Positions 20,900 through 30,592 of a DNA stretch of 64,000 nucleotides are shown here, in pieces; position 1 is the stretch's first letter; each line of letters begins with the position of its first letter. The translations under genes were made by a program, and so were the position numbers. The notes under the pieces are model-generated. The model did no database searches, was not told where the DNA came from, and saw only the letters and a list, made by a program, of their open reading frames with translations. Location: NCBI RefSeq assembly GCF_937425535.1, contig NZ_OW485601.1:983001-1047000 (forward strand), in the 5' to 3' direction. Origin of the DNA: Rhodovastum atsumiense (GTDB lineage Bacteria > Pseudomonadota > Alphaproteobacteria > Acetobacterales > Acetobacteraceae).

Positions 20900-22435
20900 T
20901 CAGCGGGTCAGGTCGAAGGAGATGTCGTTGACACCGGCCTCGCTGCCGTCGTTGTCGAGCTTGTCGAAGATCTTGTCGAGCACCGAGACCAGCACGCGCA
21001 GGCCGCCCTGGTAGCCCCAGACCGGGAAGCGGTGGTGGTGGTGGCGATCGAAGATCGGGAAGGTCAGGCGCACCAGCGGCACCTTCACGTCACGCTCGAG
21101 GTACTTGCCGTAGGAATTGCCGATCAGCAGGTCCACCGGCTCGGTCGCCAGCAGCGAGCGCAGGTGCCAGAGGTCCTTGCCCGCCCAGGCCTTGCAACCG
21201 ACGCCGAAGGGCGAGGTATCGAACAGCGCCTGCATCTTCTCGGCCCAGGCGTTGTTGGCGTTGGTGCACAGGCAGTGCTTCGGCTCGCCGCCAGTTTCCA
21301 GCACAAAGCGGGCCATGGCGTAGACGAAGTCGGGATCGCCATAGATCGCGTAGGTCTTGCCGTGCAGATAGGCCTGGCTGTCGGCGATGGCGTCGACGAA
21401 ACGGCCGCGCTCCTTCTCCAGCGCCTCCGGGATCGGCTTGCCGGTCAGCGCCGAGATCTTCTCCAGCAGCTCGTCGGTGGCGCTGACGCCCAGCGGGTAG
21501 TTAACGGCGAGAACCTGCTGGCCCTGCGCGGCGATGTATTCCAGCGTCTTCGGCGTGCAGTATTCCTGCAGCGAGATGGTCGCCGCGGCGTCCTGCGCGG
21601 CCTTCGCCGCCTCCAGCGTGGTGCCGCCGTCATACATCCGGTATTCGCCGTCCGACGGGGTGTCGAACTGGTCGGAGACGTCGGACAGGAAGGTGTACTC
21701 CACCCCCATCAGGTCCAGGATGCGCTTGATCTCGCGGTTGTTGGCGACCGCGTAGCCATCGAAGCCCGGGATGATGTTGATGGTCTGGTTCGGCGTGCGG
21801 GTACGGCCCTTCCAGAAATGCTCCAGGATGCCCTTGAGCATGTTGTCGTAGCCGGTGGTGTGGCTGCCGACGAAGGCCGGGGTGTGGGCGTAGGGCACGT
21901 CGAAATCAGCCGGGACGGAGCCCTTCTGCTTCGACGTGGCGATGAAGGCCTGCAGGTCGTCGCCGATCACCTCGGCCATGCAGGTGGTGGAGACGGCGAT
22001 CATCTTCGGGCTGTAGAGCGCGTAGGCGTTCGCCAGGCCGTCGATCATGTTCTGCAGGCCGCCGAACACCGCCGCGTCCTCGGTCATCGAGGAGGACACC
22101 GCCGAGCACGGCTCCTTGAAGTGCCGCGACAGGTGGCTGCGGTAATAGGCGACGCAGCCCTGGCTGCCGTGCACGAAGCTCAGGGTCCGCTCGAACCCGG
22201 CGGCGACGAACACCGCGCCGAGCGGCTGGCACGCCTTGGCCGGGTTGATGGTCAGCGCCTCGCGGGCGAAGTTCTTCTCGCGGTACTCCCAGGACTTGGT
22301 CCAGTCCGCGATCTTCGTCACTTCCTCGCTGCAGGGCGTGCCTTCCAGGGCACGCTTGCGCGCGAACAACTCTTTGTATTCGGGCTCCCGGAACAGCGTG
22401 GCGTGGTCCAGGATCTTCTCGGCCGACTGCGGCAT
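20900..22435 (-). CDS. nifK: Nitrogenase MoFe protein beta subunit
   Basis: 511 residues. GAGGAG precedes the ATG. Family-typical parts are the N-terminal [19 protein letters not shown], the P-cluster cysteine regions ([40 protein letters not shown]), [17 protein letters not shown] and [20 protein letters not shown]. It pairs with NifD and carries half the P-cluster ligands. It follows nifD by 28 bases. Confidence 0.98.
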   Translation of the reverse strand: MPQSAEKILDHATLFREPEYKELFARKRALEGTPCSEEVTKIADWTKSWEYREKNFAREALTINPAKACQPLGAVFVAAGFERTLSFVHGSQGCVAYYRSHLSRHFKEPCSAVSSSMTEDAAVFGGLQNMIDGLANAYALYSPKMIAVSTTCMAEVIGDDLQAFIATSKQKGSVPADFDVPYAHTPAFVGSHTTGYDNMLKGILEHFWKGRTRTPNQTINIIPGFDGYAVANNREIKRILDLMGVEYTFLSDVSDQFDTPSDGEYRMYDGGTTLEAAKAAQDAAATISLQEYCTPKTLEYIAAQGQQVLAVNYPLGVSATDELLEKISALTGKPIPEALEKERGRFVDAIADSQAYLHGKTYAIYGDPDFVYAMARFVLETGGEPKHCLCTNANNAWAEKMQALFDTSPFGVGCKAWAGKDLWHLRSLLATEPVDLLIGNSYGKYLERDVKVPLVRLTFPIFDRHHHHRFPVWGYQGGLRVLVSVLDKIFDKLDNDGSEAGVNDISFDLTR

Positions 22436-22463
22436 GGGTGCTCTCCTCTCGTTCCGGCGCGCC

Positions 22464-23957
22464 TCAGGCGGCCTTTTCCTTCTTCCAGGGTGCCTTGAAG
22501 AGACCCCAGACCGGGTTGTTGATCGCGAGATCCATGTCGCGGGCGAAGATGGCGAAGCCGTCGTAGCCGTGATACGGGCCCGAGTAGTCCCAGGAATGCA
22601 TCTGCCGGAACGGAACGCCCAGCTTCTGCGTCGGGTACTTCTCCTTGATGCCGGAACCCACGAGGTCGGGACGGACGCCCTCGATGAAGCGCTCCAGCTC
22701 GTAGCCGGTCACGTCGTCATAGATCAGCGTGCCTTCCTTCACGTAGTGGCCGGTGCGCTGATAATCGTCGTTATGGGCGAATTCGTAGCCGGCGCCGACG
22801 ATCTGCATGCCCAGATCCTCGTAGGCCGTCACCACGTGGCGTGGGCGCAGGCCGCCGACATAGAGCATGACCGTCTTGCCCTCGAGCCGCGGCTTGTAGC
22901 GCGCGAGCACGGCATCGACCATCGGCTGGTAGCTGGCGATGACGCGCTCGGCGTTGTCCTGGATGGTCTGGTCGAACCGCGCGGCAATCGCGCGCAGGCT
23001 GGCGGCGATCTGCGACGGGCCGAAGAAGTTGTACTCCATCCAGGCGACGCCGTACTTCTCTTCCATGTGCCGGCAGATGTAGTTCATCGACCGGTAGCAG
23101 TGGATAAGGTTCAGCTTGGCCTTCGGCGAACGCTCGATCTCGGCCAGCGTCGCGTCGCCCGACCAGTTGCCGACCACGCGCAGCCCGATTTCCTCGAGCA
23201 GCCGGCGGGAGGCCCAGGCATCGCCACCGATGTTGTAGTCGCCGATGACGTTGACGTCGTAGGGGCCGGCCTCGAAGTCGTTGTCCTTCTTGTCCAGCAC
23301 CCAGTCGCGGATGCAGTCATTGGCGATGTGGTGGCCGAGCGACTGGGAAACGCCGCGGAAGCCTTCGCAGCGGACCGGAACGATGGTCTTGCCGGTCTCC
23401 TTGTTCTTCTTGCGCGACACCGCTTCGATGTCGTCGCCGATCAGGCCGATCGGGCATTCCGACTGGATCGAGATGCCCTTGGAGAGCGGGAAAAGAGTGT
23501 CGATTTCGTCGATGAGCTTCTCGAGCTTCTTGTCGCCGCCGAAGACGATGTCACGCTCCTGGAAGTCGGAGGTGAACTGCATCGTCACGAAGCTGTCCAC
23601 GCCGGTGGTGCCGGTGTAGTAGTTGCGGCGCTGCGACCAGGAATAATGGCCGCACCCGACCGGGCCATGGCTGATATGCACCATGTCCTTGATCGGGCCC
23701 CAGACCACGCCCTTCGAGCCGGCATAGGCGCAGCCACGGATCGTCATCACGCCGGGGACCGACTTGATGTTCGACTTGACCGCACATTCGGTGGCCGAGC
23801 CGGCCTCGGCGTCGGCCTCGGCCTCGCCCTGGATCGGCTTGGCCACGGCCAGGTGCTTCTGGCGACGCTTGCGCGACTTGTCGGGATAGGCCGCGAGCAC
23901 TTCGGCAATGAGGCGCTCGTGAAGCTCGGCGTTGTTGGTGTAGTCGTCGAGGGGCAT
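22464..23957 (-). CDS. nifD: Nitrogenase MoFe protein alpha subunit
   Basis: 497 residues from ATG 23957, which has GAGGAGAG upstream (an ATG 15 bases earlier lies over that site). P-cluster cysteines are in [30 protein letters not shown] and [11 protein letters not shown]. FeMo-co ligands are the Cys in [13 protein letters not shown] and the His in [17 protein letters not shown]. All key residues are intact. Molybdenum type, not V or Fe-only. Confidence 0.98.
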   Translation of the reverse strand: MPLDDYTNNAELHERLIAEVLAAYPDKSRKRRQKHLAVAKPIQGEAEADAEAGSATECAVKSNIKSVPGVMTIRGCAYAGSKGVVWGPIKDMVHISHGPVGCGHYSWSQRRNYYTGTTGVDSFVTMQFTSDFQERDIVFGGDKKLEKLIDEIDTLFPLSKGISIQSECPIGLIGDDIEAVSRKKNKETGKTIVPVRCEGFRGVSQSLGHHIANDCIRDWVLDKKDNDFEAGPYDVNVIGDYNIGGDAWASRRLLEEIGLRVVGNWSGDATLAEIERSPKAKLNLIHCYRSMNYICRHMEEKYGVAWMEYNFFGPSQIAASLRAIAARFDQTIQDNAERVIASYQPMVDAVLARYKPRLEGKTVMLYVGGLRPRHVVTAYEDLGMQIVGAGYEFAHNDDYQRTGHYVKEGTLIYDDVTGYELERFIEGVRPDLVGSGIKEKYPTQKLGVPFRQMHSWDYSGPYHGYDGFAIFARDMDLAINNPVWGLFKAPWKKEKAA

Positions 23958-23989
23958 CGGATCTCTCCTCATCGCCGCATCGGGGGGGC

Positions 23990-24012
23990 GGCCGCGGGAA
24001 GTGCCCGCGGCC
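23990..24012 (-). other. Stem-loop between nifH and nifD
   Basis: A perfect 9-bp stem (GGCCGCGGG / CCCGCGGCC) with a 5-base loop, 12 bases past the nifH stop. It has no U-run. Intercistronic stem-loops at this position stabilise the nifH message in other diazotrophs, giving more Fe protein than MoFe protein. Confidence 0.6.
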
Positions 24013-24024
24013 AGCTCGGAATGC

Positions 24025-24972
<948 letters not shown>

Positions 24973-24990
24973 TCAAGCAGAGCATGTCTC

Positions 24991-25006
24991 CGCAAGCGCC
25001 GTGCCA
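24991..25006 (-). promoter_or_regulatory. Sigma-54 promoter of nifH
   Basis: The minus strand reads TGGCAC-N5-TTGCG with exact -24/-12 spacing. Predicted start near 24980, giving a leader of about 58 bases before nifH. Confidence 0.9.
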
Positions 25007-25082
25007 ACGGCGCGGATGTGGCAAATGCAAGGAAATGCCTGGATTTTCCGGCTTCATCGCGCAGCGGCACAGACGACAGACG

Positions 25083-25098
25083 TGTCCGAAGTCCGACA
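25083..25098. promoter_or_regulatory. NifA upstream activator site for nifH
   Basis: TGT-CCGAAGTCCG-ACA, centred about 86 bp upstream of the -24 element. A near-match TGT-N10-ACG lies at 25131-25146 and may be a weaker second site. Confidence 0.8.
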
Positions 25099-25232
25099 TC
25101 GGTGTGTTCGGCCATCCGACGCACACGACATGTCCGGGGCACGACGCGCCATGGCGGGTAGCGCCACGCGCTGTCGGACATCATGTCGGGGGAAAATTCC
25201 TCCCGGCGCGGCACGGGGCAGACCAAAAAGCA

Positions 25233-25260
25233 GCGGCGCGGAAGTTGCCTTCCGCGCCGC
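25233..25260 (-). terminator. Rho-independent terminator of the nifB operon
   Basis: A perfect 11-bp stem (GCGGCGCGGAA / TTCCGCGCCGC) with a 6-base loop, followed on the minus strand by GCTTTTTGG. It lies 25 bases past the SIR2-like gene and separates it from the nifH promoter. Confidence 0.9.
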
Positions 25261-25284
25261 GATCAGCCCGTCCGGATCAGATCG

Positions 25285-26115
25285 TCAGGAAGCCGCCAGG
25301 GCCGTCACGAAAGCCGGCAGGTCCTGGTCGATCACCGCGATCTGCATCTCTTCCAGGAAGGCCCGCTCGTTGCGGGTCATCTCGATGCCGCCCATGACGG
25401 CGAGATGGCCACCGCCCGAGCGCTTCAGGATCTGTCGCGCATAGGAGCGCAACAGCTGGTCGTGGAAGCGACATCCGAGGAACAGGAAGCCGCCGCCGGC
25501 CCGGCGCCGTCGTACGTCCTCGGGGATCGGCGTCTGGATGTCGATTTCCGTCAACACCTCGACATAGTCGGAATCGGCAAGCAGGAAATTGGCGGCCGGC
25601 ACCACGCCGCCATGCGGCTTGTAGAGCAGCGTCCGCCATTCGGCCGCCTGCTCCGGCGGGCATTCCTGCCCGGCCGCGTCCCAGGCGCGGTACCAGCGCA
25701 TCTCGCCGATCTTGGCATGCGGACAGCCCTGGATCTCGCCCCAGCCCTGCTGCCCGGCCAGGGCCGCGCGCATGGCACCGTCGTACCAGGTATCGACGAT
25801 CATCGGCGGCGCGGCCGCGGCCAGCGCGCGGTGCAACGGCGTGGGCGGCACGGGGGGCGCGAAGGCGGTCGCCATCAGCTTGTCGAGGGTGCTGCGATGA
25901 CGGCTGGTCTCGATGTATTGCGCGGCCGCCCAGCAATTGCCGCGGGCCCGCTTGGGCAATGCCACCTGGCGGCCCAGCCAGGCGGCGAGATCCTCGGGCG
26001 TGGTCGGCACCGGGGCGGCGGCGAGTTCCAGCAGCCCCGGGCCAAGATAAGGCATCAGCGATCCCGCGCGCAGGCGTTCGGCGATCGCCTCGACGGAGCC
26101 GGCCGCCTGCAGCAC
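25285..26115 (-). CDS. SIR2-like protein of the nifB operon
   Basis: 276 residues from GTG 26115, with GCGAGGA about 8 bases upstream, 4 bases after the nifT stop. The N-terminal SLMPYLGPGLLELAAAPVPTTPEDLAAWL resembles the start of SIR2_2/SIR2-like domains, and the second half has VVPAANFLLADSDYVEVLTEID and FLFLGCRFHDQLLRSYARQIL, the FLGYSLxD-like element of these proteins. A classical sirtuin zinc site is not obvious. Such genes recur at the end of nifB-nifZ-nifT runs in alphaproteobacteria; function unproven. It may be an NAD-binding or deacylase-like factor for nitrogen fixation. Confidence 0.72.
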   Translation of the reverse strand: MLQAAGSVEAIAERLRAGSLMPYLGPGLLELAAAPVPTTPEDLAAWLGRQVALPKRARGNCWAAAQYIETSRHRSTLDKLMATAFAPPVPPTPLHRALAAAAPPMIVDTWYDGAMRAALAGQQGWGEIQGCPHAKIGEMRWYRAWDAAGQECPPEQAAEWRTLLYKPHGGVVPAANFLLADSDYVEVLTEIDIQTPIPEDVRRRRAGGGFLFLGCRFHDQLLRSYARQILKRSGGGHLAVMGGIEMTRNERAFLEEMQIAVIDQDLPAFVTALAAS

Positions 26116-26119
26116 GGCC

Positions 26120-26335
26120 TCAGTCCTCGCCGCCGCGCTTGCGCGCGTTCACGGTGATCGGCAGGCGCGGCTCGGTCTCCATTTCCGGCAGATCGAAGAT
26201 CCAGCCGTTCTTCAGCTTCACCCATCCGCCCCAGATCGATTCACGCTCGATCTCGACGATGGGTTCTTCAAGATCCTTCTTGGGCACATAGGCCGACAGG
26301 TCACCCTTGTCGGTCCGCCGGATCATGACTTTCAC
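26120..26335 (-). CDS. nifT: NifT/FixU protein
   Basis: 71 residues. GTG 26335 overlaps the nifZ stop (GTGA), and GGAAG lies 8 bases upstream. It has the standard NifT opening MKVMIRRTDKGDLSAYVPKKDLEE and the WGGWVKLKNGW core. NifT is widespread in nif clusters; its role is unclear and it is often dispensable. Confidence 0.93.
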   Translation of the reverse strand: MKVMIRRTDKGDLSAYVPKKDLEEPIVEIERESIWGGWVKLKNGWIFDLPEMETEPRLPITVNARKRGGED

Positions 26336-26610
26336 GGCGCGGCTTCCTCCACTGACCTCAGTTCACGCGCCCGCATGCCTACCACCGCGCCGCGATCGAT
26401 GAAATCGACCGCATAGATCCAGTAGCGCTGCAGGAAAGTGCCGATATCGCGCACATAGCCTTCGTCACCTTTCCGCACCAGGAACTCACCGATTTCCCGG
26501 CCCGGAAAGGTGCCGTCATTGCGAATATGCCTGATCGCCCGCACCTTCGCGCCCGGACGGAAGCGGGGTGGCTCGAACACGTCGATATCGTCGTCACGAG
26601 GCTCGGCCAT
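26332..26610 (-). CDS. nifZ: NifZ, P-cluster maturation factor
   Basis: 92 residues from ATG 26610 with GGAG upstream. NifZ core: PPRFRPGAKVRAIRHIRNDGTFPG and the following RKGDEGYVRDIGTFLQRYWIYAVDF. NifZ acts in formation of the second P-cluster of the MoFe protein. Overlaps nifT. Confidence 0.93.
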   Translation of the reverse strand: MAEPRDDDIDVFEPPRFRPGAKVRAIRHIRNDGTFPGREIGEFLVRKGDEGYVRDIGTFLQRYWIYAVDFIDRGAVVGMRARELRSVEEAAP

Positions 26611-26647
26611 GTCTCGTCTCCGTCCGGTGCGATGGCTGGTCAGATCA

Positions 26648-26842
26648 TCAGGCCGGGACGCAGGTGCCGGGAACCGGACACACGCTGTTGCACTGCGGCG
26701 CGGGGAAGTTGCCCTCGCATTCGGTGCACTTGGCGGCATCGATCACGTAGGTGCCGCGCTTGGTGCCGATGGCGCCCGAGGGGCATTCGAATTCACAGGC
26801 GCCGCAGGCGGTGCACTGGGAAGCGACGATCTTGTAAGCCAT
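26648..26842 (-). CDS. fdxN: 2[4Fe-4S] ferredoxin FdxN
   Basis: 64 residues. Cluster motifs [11 protein letters not shown] and [13 protein letters not shown] with a following CPVPGTC; the extra residues in the second motif are typical of nif-linked FdxN next to nifB. It probably supplies electrons for NifB-co synthesis or nitrogenase. The ribosome binding site is only purine-rich (GAGAGAGA). Confidence 0.92.
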   Translation of the reverse strand: MAYKIVASQCTACGACEFECPSGAIGTKRGTYVIDAAKCTECEGNFPAPQCNSVCPVPGTCVPA

Positions 26843-26876
26843 TTCGGTTTCTCTCTCTCGCTGGGGTGGTCAGGGC

Positions 26877-28337
26877 TCAGGCAATCCGGCGGACCGCGGT
26901 GGCATGACGTGCCGCATACCAGGCGGCGATGCCGGATTCGATCCAGTCATAAGCGTGGTCCTGCACCGCCTCAATGCCCGCTTCCGCAAGGCTCTGCTTC
27001 GGGCAGTCGCCGATCTTGGCGACCAGCACACAGGAAACGCCTTCCAGTGCCGCGATCACGCTGTCCAGCGTCGCGTCCTCGCCCCAACCGCCCTGGCAGT
27101 ATTTCTCGACGCGACGATGACCGGTGAAGGTGATGCCCGCCGACGAGACCTCGAAGACCAGGAACTCGTTGGCATGGCCGAAATGCTGGTTGATGCGCCC
27201 GCCGCCCTTGGTGGCGACCGCCACCAGCACCGACGGCGCCTCGACCGCGGCGACCTCTTCCTGCGCGGCCTCGCGATGCGCCGCGTGCTCGCCGCGAGTC
27301 TCCGCCACGAAGGCGCGATAGGCGCTGCGCTGGGCCGGGTCGTAGCTGACCTCCTCGGGCAGGCGGTCGAGCGTGAATTCCTGGCCGCGATCTTCCCCGA
27401 GCAGGCCCACCGCATCGGCGCGGCACTGGCGGCAATGGCGCATCAGCTTGGCCCCGCCCTGCAGCTTGTCCTGCAGCGCCTTCAGCTCCGCGGCCGAGGG
27501 GCCGCGCTGCCCGGTCAGGCCAAAATGCGTGCCGTGCGCGGGATCGGAGATCAGCGGCATGACGTTGTGCAGGAAGGCGCCCTTGGCGGTGACGACGCGG
27601 TTCACCTCGACGAGATGCTCGTCGTTGATGCCCGGAATCATCACCGAGTTCACCTTCACCAACACACCGCGCGCGACCAGCATGTCCAGGCCGAGCATCT
27701 GCCGCTCGTGCAACACGCGGGACGCCTCGATGCCGGTCAGGCGCTGGTGGTTGAAGAAGATCCAGGGATAGATCTTCGCGCCGATCTCGGGATCGACCAT
27801 GTTGATGGTGATGGTGACATGGTCGATGCCCATCGCCGCGATCTCGTCAACATGATCAGGCAGCGCGAGCCCGTTGGTGGACAGACACAGGCGCAGGTCG
27901 GGAATCGCCTCGCGCACCTGGTCGAAGGTCGCCTTGGTATGGCGCCAGTCATAGACGGCGTCGCCAGGGCCGGCGATGCCCAGCACGGAGAGCTGCGGCA
28001 CTTCGCTCGCCACCGCGACCACCTTGCGCAGCGCCTGCTCCGGCGTCAGGCGCTCGGAGACGACGCCGGGGCGGCTTTCATTGGCGCAATCGTATTTGCG
28101 GTTGCAGTAGTGGCACTGGATGTTGCAGGCGGGGGCCACGGCCACATGCATGCGGGCGAAGTAGTGATGGGCCTCCTCGGCATAGCAGGGATGGTCCTTG
28201 ACCTTCTCCCACACCTCCGGTGGCAGGTCCGCCGGGCCGGCGCTGGATCCACAGGCCGAGGACGCGCAGCCACCGGCAGGGGTTGCTTCGGCGCTCCCCG
28301 GGGCAAGCAGGCTATCAAGAGTGATGAGCTGCGCCAC
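26877..28337 (-). CDS. nifB: NifB, NifB-cofactor synthase (radical SAM with NifX-like C-terminal domain)
   Basis: 486 residues from GTG 28337, chosen because AAGGAG lies 6 bases upstream and the sigma-54 start (near 28360) rules out the earlier GTG at 28370. Radical SAM motif ACNIQCHYCNRKYDC; the cluster cysteines include MRHCRQCRADAVG. A Gly/Ser/Cys-rich N-terminus precedes it. The C-terminal ~110 residues (SVLVAVATKGGGRINQHFGHANEFLVFE) form the NifX/NafY-like domain. NifB fuses two [4Fe-4S] clusters with a SAM-derived carbide. Confidence 0.97.
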   Translation of the reverse strand: MAQLITLDSLLAPGSAEATPAGGCASSACGSSAGPADLPPEVWEKVKDHPCYAEEAHHYFARMHVAVAPACNIQCHYCNRKYDCANESRPGVVSERLTPEQALRKVVAVASEVPQLSVLGIAGPGDAVYDWRHTKATFDQVREAIPDLRLCLSTNGLALPDHVDEIAAMGIDHVTITINMVDPEIGAKIYPWIFFNHQRLTGIEASRVLHERQMLGLDMLVARGVLVKVNSVMIPGINDEHLVEVNRVVTAKGAFLHNVMPLISDPAHGTHFGLTGQRGPSAAELKALQDKLQGGAKLMRHCRQCRADAVGLLGEDRGQEFTLDRLPEEVSYDPAQRSAYRAFVAETRGEHAAHREAAQEEVAAVEAPSVLVAVATKGGGRINQHFGHANEFLVFEVSSAGITFTGHRRVEKYCQGGWGEDATLDSVIAALEGVSCVLVAKIGDCPKQSLAEAGIEAVQDHAYDWIESGIAAWYAARHATAVRRIA

Positions 28338-28370
28338 GTCGTGCTCCTTCTCCGCTTGGTCAAGGAGCAC

Positions 28371-28386
28371 CGCAAACCGCGTGCCA
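28371..28386 (-). promoter_or_regulatory. Sigma-54 promoter of nifB
   Basis: The minus strand reads TGGCAC-N5-TTGCG. Predicted start near 28360, 23 bases before the GTG start codon. Confidence 0.87.
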
Positions 28387-28440
28387 ACTGGATCAGTCCC
28401 GGAAAGCCGCCGGAATCCGCGGTTCGGAGGCCGACGGCGT

Positions 28441-28456
28441 TGTCAGGGGACGAACA
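28441..28456. promoter_or_regulatory. NifA upstream activator site for nifB
   Basis: TGT-CAGGGGACGA-ACA, centred about 64 bp upstream of the -24 element, in the nifA-nifB gap. Unlike other sites here it does not fit the CooA pattern. Confidence 0.72.
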
Positions 28457-28567
28457 CCACGTGCGGTTTCCGACATAGACGGTCCTGGTCGGAACCTGTG
28501 CCGGACCGAACCGATGAAGGCAGGCCCGCAGCCATCGGATGTGATTTTGCAGGGATTGTCGGGTGCC

Positions 28568-28592
28568 CGCGACAGGGCGCCGCCCTGTCGCG
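28568..28592 (-). terminator. Hairpin after nifA
   Basis: A strong GC inverted repeat (CGCGACAGGGCG / CGCCCTGTCGCG) beginning 10 bases past the nifA stop. It has no U-run, so termination may be partial or factor-dependent. Confidence 0.5.
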
Positions 28593-28601
28593 ACCGCAAC
28601 A

Positions 28602-30305
28602 CTAGAATTTCTTGATCGGAATCCCGTGCTTGCGCAGGGCGTAGCCGATCTGGCGCGGGGTCTGGTTCAGCAGGCGGGCCGCCTTGGCCTGGACCCAGCC
28701 GGACTTCTCCATCGCTTCCAGCAGTTGTTCGTATTCGGACCGCGTGCCGGCACGCGGCACCCGGCAGGTGGCGGCGGACGGACAGGTCGCCTCCCCCTCG
28801 CAGGCTTCCGCCGGAGCCACCGGAGCCGCCACGGGCACGGCGGGCGCCGGCACGACGGGGAGTTGTGGCTGCTGCACCTGCGTGCCACGCCACAGCACCG
28901 ATGACAGGCAGCCATCGTTGCGGCAGGCGAAGTCCTTGTCGATGATGGTGTCGCCACGCACCAGCGTGGCGGCGCGACGCACGCAGTTCTCCAGTTCGCG
29001 CACGTTGCCGGGGAAATAACATTCCTGCATCACCTTCAGCGCGGCCGGCGAGAAGGAGATGCGGGTCTTGTTGTCGGCGTTGAAGCGCCGCAGGAATTCC
29101 TCGGCCAGCAGCGGGATGTCGCCGCGCCGGTCACGCAGCGGCGGCAGGTGGATCGGCACCACCGACAGACGATAGTAGAGATCGGCCCGGAACGCGCTTT
29201 TCGCCACCGCTTCCTCGAGGTTGCGGTTGGTGGCGCTGACGATGCGCACGTTCACCTTCAGCGTGCGCGTGCCGCCGACCCGCTCGAACTCGCCTTCCTG
29301 CAGCACGCGCAGCAGCTTGGCCTGGAAGGCGGCGGAGATCTCGCCGATCTCGTCGAGGAAGAGCGTGCCGTTATCGGCCAGCTCGAAACGGCCCTTGCGC
29401 TGGGTCATGGCGCCGGTGAAGGCGCCCTTTTCATGGCCGAACAGCTCGGATTCCAGGACGCTTTCGGGCAGCGCCGCGCAGTTCAGCTTGATGAATGGCC
29501 CGGTGCGGCGCGGCGAGCATTCATGGATCGCGTGGGCGAACAGTTCCTTGCCGGTGCCGGACTCGCCGCGCAGCAGCACCGGGGACTGGCTGCGTGCGAC
29601 CAGTTGAACCTTTTCCAGCACGTCGCGCAAAGCGGGGCTTTGGCCCACGATGGCCGGGGCACCGCCACGACGCAACTGCGCGGCGAGATCCTCGCGTTCC
29701 TTTTCGATGCGGCGCTGATCCTCCAGCATCCGCTCGCGATCGCGCATCACCAGCCGGTGCAGCCGCGCGGTCTGGCCGATCAGGTTGGCGGCCATCTTCA
29801 GGAAGCGCACATCCTCGTCGGTGCGCATGTCCGCGAGATTGGCCCAGGCCCGGTCGATCGCGATGGCACCGATCACGCGGCTGCGGTCGCGGATCGGCAC
29901 GCCGATGAAGGCGACGTTCTGCCCCTTGCCCCAGAGACTGCGGTCGCATTCGGCGAAGGCAGGGTCGCGGGTGACGTTCTCCACCACCACGGGCATCTCG
30001 GTGACGACCAGTTGGCCCACCACCTTTTCCGGCAAGGCCTTGAAATACAGGCGCGCCCCCTCGCGATCGAGCGCGGCCGAGACCACCGTCTCCGGCTCGC
30101 CCGCCTCGTCGAGCAGCGCGATCACCCCGTTGGCCATGTCCAGGAAGCTGTGCAGGACCTGCAACGTGCCGGTCAGCACATCCGGCAGGCTGCCGGGGCC
30201 ACAGAGGATCTTCGAGATCTCGTAGATCCCATACAGAGCCAGTTCGGCCCGACCGGGCGGCCGGTCACGGCTGTCGACGACAGATGCGGTGTGCAGGGAG
30301 CCCAT
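28602..30305 (-). CDS. nifA: NifA, sigma-54-dependent activator of nif genes
   Basis: 567 residues from ATG 30305; an ATG at 30359 is possible and neither has a clear ribosome binding site. Order: N-terminal GAF domain (about 50-190), AAA+ domain with [14 protein letters not shown] ([14 protein letters not shown]) and LFLDEIGEI, a Pro/Ala linker, and the C-terminal Fis-type helix-turn-helix ([21 protein letters not shown]). The cysteines fit C-X11-C-X19-C-X4-C exactly ([21 protein letters not shown]), the mark of oxygen-sensitive NifA. Three more cysteines lie in the linker. No sigma-54 promoter was found for nifA itself. Confidence 0.97.
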   Translation of the reverse strand: MGSLHTASVVDSRDRPPGRAELALYGIYEISKILCGPGSLPDVLTGTLQVLHSFLDMANGVIALLDEAGEPETVVSAALDREGARLYFKALPEKVVGQLVVTEMPVVVENVTRDPAFAECDRSLWGKGQNVAFIGVPIRDRSRVIGAIAIDRAWANLADMRTDEDVRFLKMAANLIGQTARLHRLVMRDRERMLEDQRRIEKEREDLAAQLRRGGAPAIVGQSPALRDVLEKVQLVARSQSPVLLRGESGTGKELFAHAIHECSPRRTGPFIKLNCAALPESVLESELFGHEKGAFTGAMTQRKGRFELADNGTLFLDEIGEISAAFQAKLLRVLQEGEFERVGGTRTLKVNVRIVSATNRNLEEAVAKSAFRADLYYRLSVVPIHLPPLRDRRGDIPLLAEEFLRRFNADNKTRISFSPAALKVMQECYFPGNVRELENCVRRAATLVRGDTIIDKDFACRNDGCLSSVLWRGTQVQQPQLPVVPAPAVPVAAPVAPAEACEGEATCPSAATCRVPRAGTRSEYEQLLEAMEKSGWVQAKAARLLNQTPRQIGYALRKHGIPIKKF

Positions 30306-30472
30306 GCAACGAACCCGACGATATTCAGGGCGGAGGAATGCCCACCCCACGTACGACATCAAGTCAGATATAAGACATGAAGCCAGACACCGGAACGATA
30401 GCGATCAGGTGGCGGGCGGGGCAACTGCTTTCCGCAGAAACCTGCCTCAAATGTGGCATGAGCCGGACATCT

Positions 30473-30488
30473 TGTCGTATTGGCGACA
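30473..30488. promoter_or_regulatory. NifA-type site between nifA and the EF2563-like gene
   Basis: TGT-CGTATTGGCG-ACA, centred about 62 bp upstream of the -24 element at 30541. It also fits the CooA pattern TGTCR-N6-YGACA. Confidence 0.75.
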
Positions 30489-30540
30489 AAAATGCCGATT
30501 TTCGCGGCACTCCGATCCGATTATGACGGCAGCGCAGCGT

Positions 30541-30556
30541 TGGCCTGCCGCTTGCA
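30541..30556 (+). promoter_or_regulatory. Sigma-54 promoter of the EF2563-like gene
   Basis: TGGCCT-N5-TTGCA: invariant GG and GC at the right spacing, with two mismatches in the -24 half. Predicted start near 30567, 26 bases before the ATG. Confidence 0.72.
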
Positions 30557-30592
30557 AGCACATGCGAACGCACAGGGTGACCCGAGGTCAGA

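Noticed and set aside
25131-25146. Second NifA site for nifH (TGT-N10-ACG)
   Set aside because: One base off the invariant ACA. Mentioned as a possible weak site under the main site but not called.
28497-28512. Second NifA site near nifB (TGT-N10-ACC)
   Set aside because: Mismatch in the invariant ACA; a better site exists at 28441.
30306-30470. Sigma-54 or FNR/FixK-type promoter for nifA
   Set aside because: I searched the minus strand upstream of nifA and found neither -24/-12 nor TTGAT-N4-ATCAA. Control of nifA remains unassigned.
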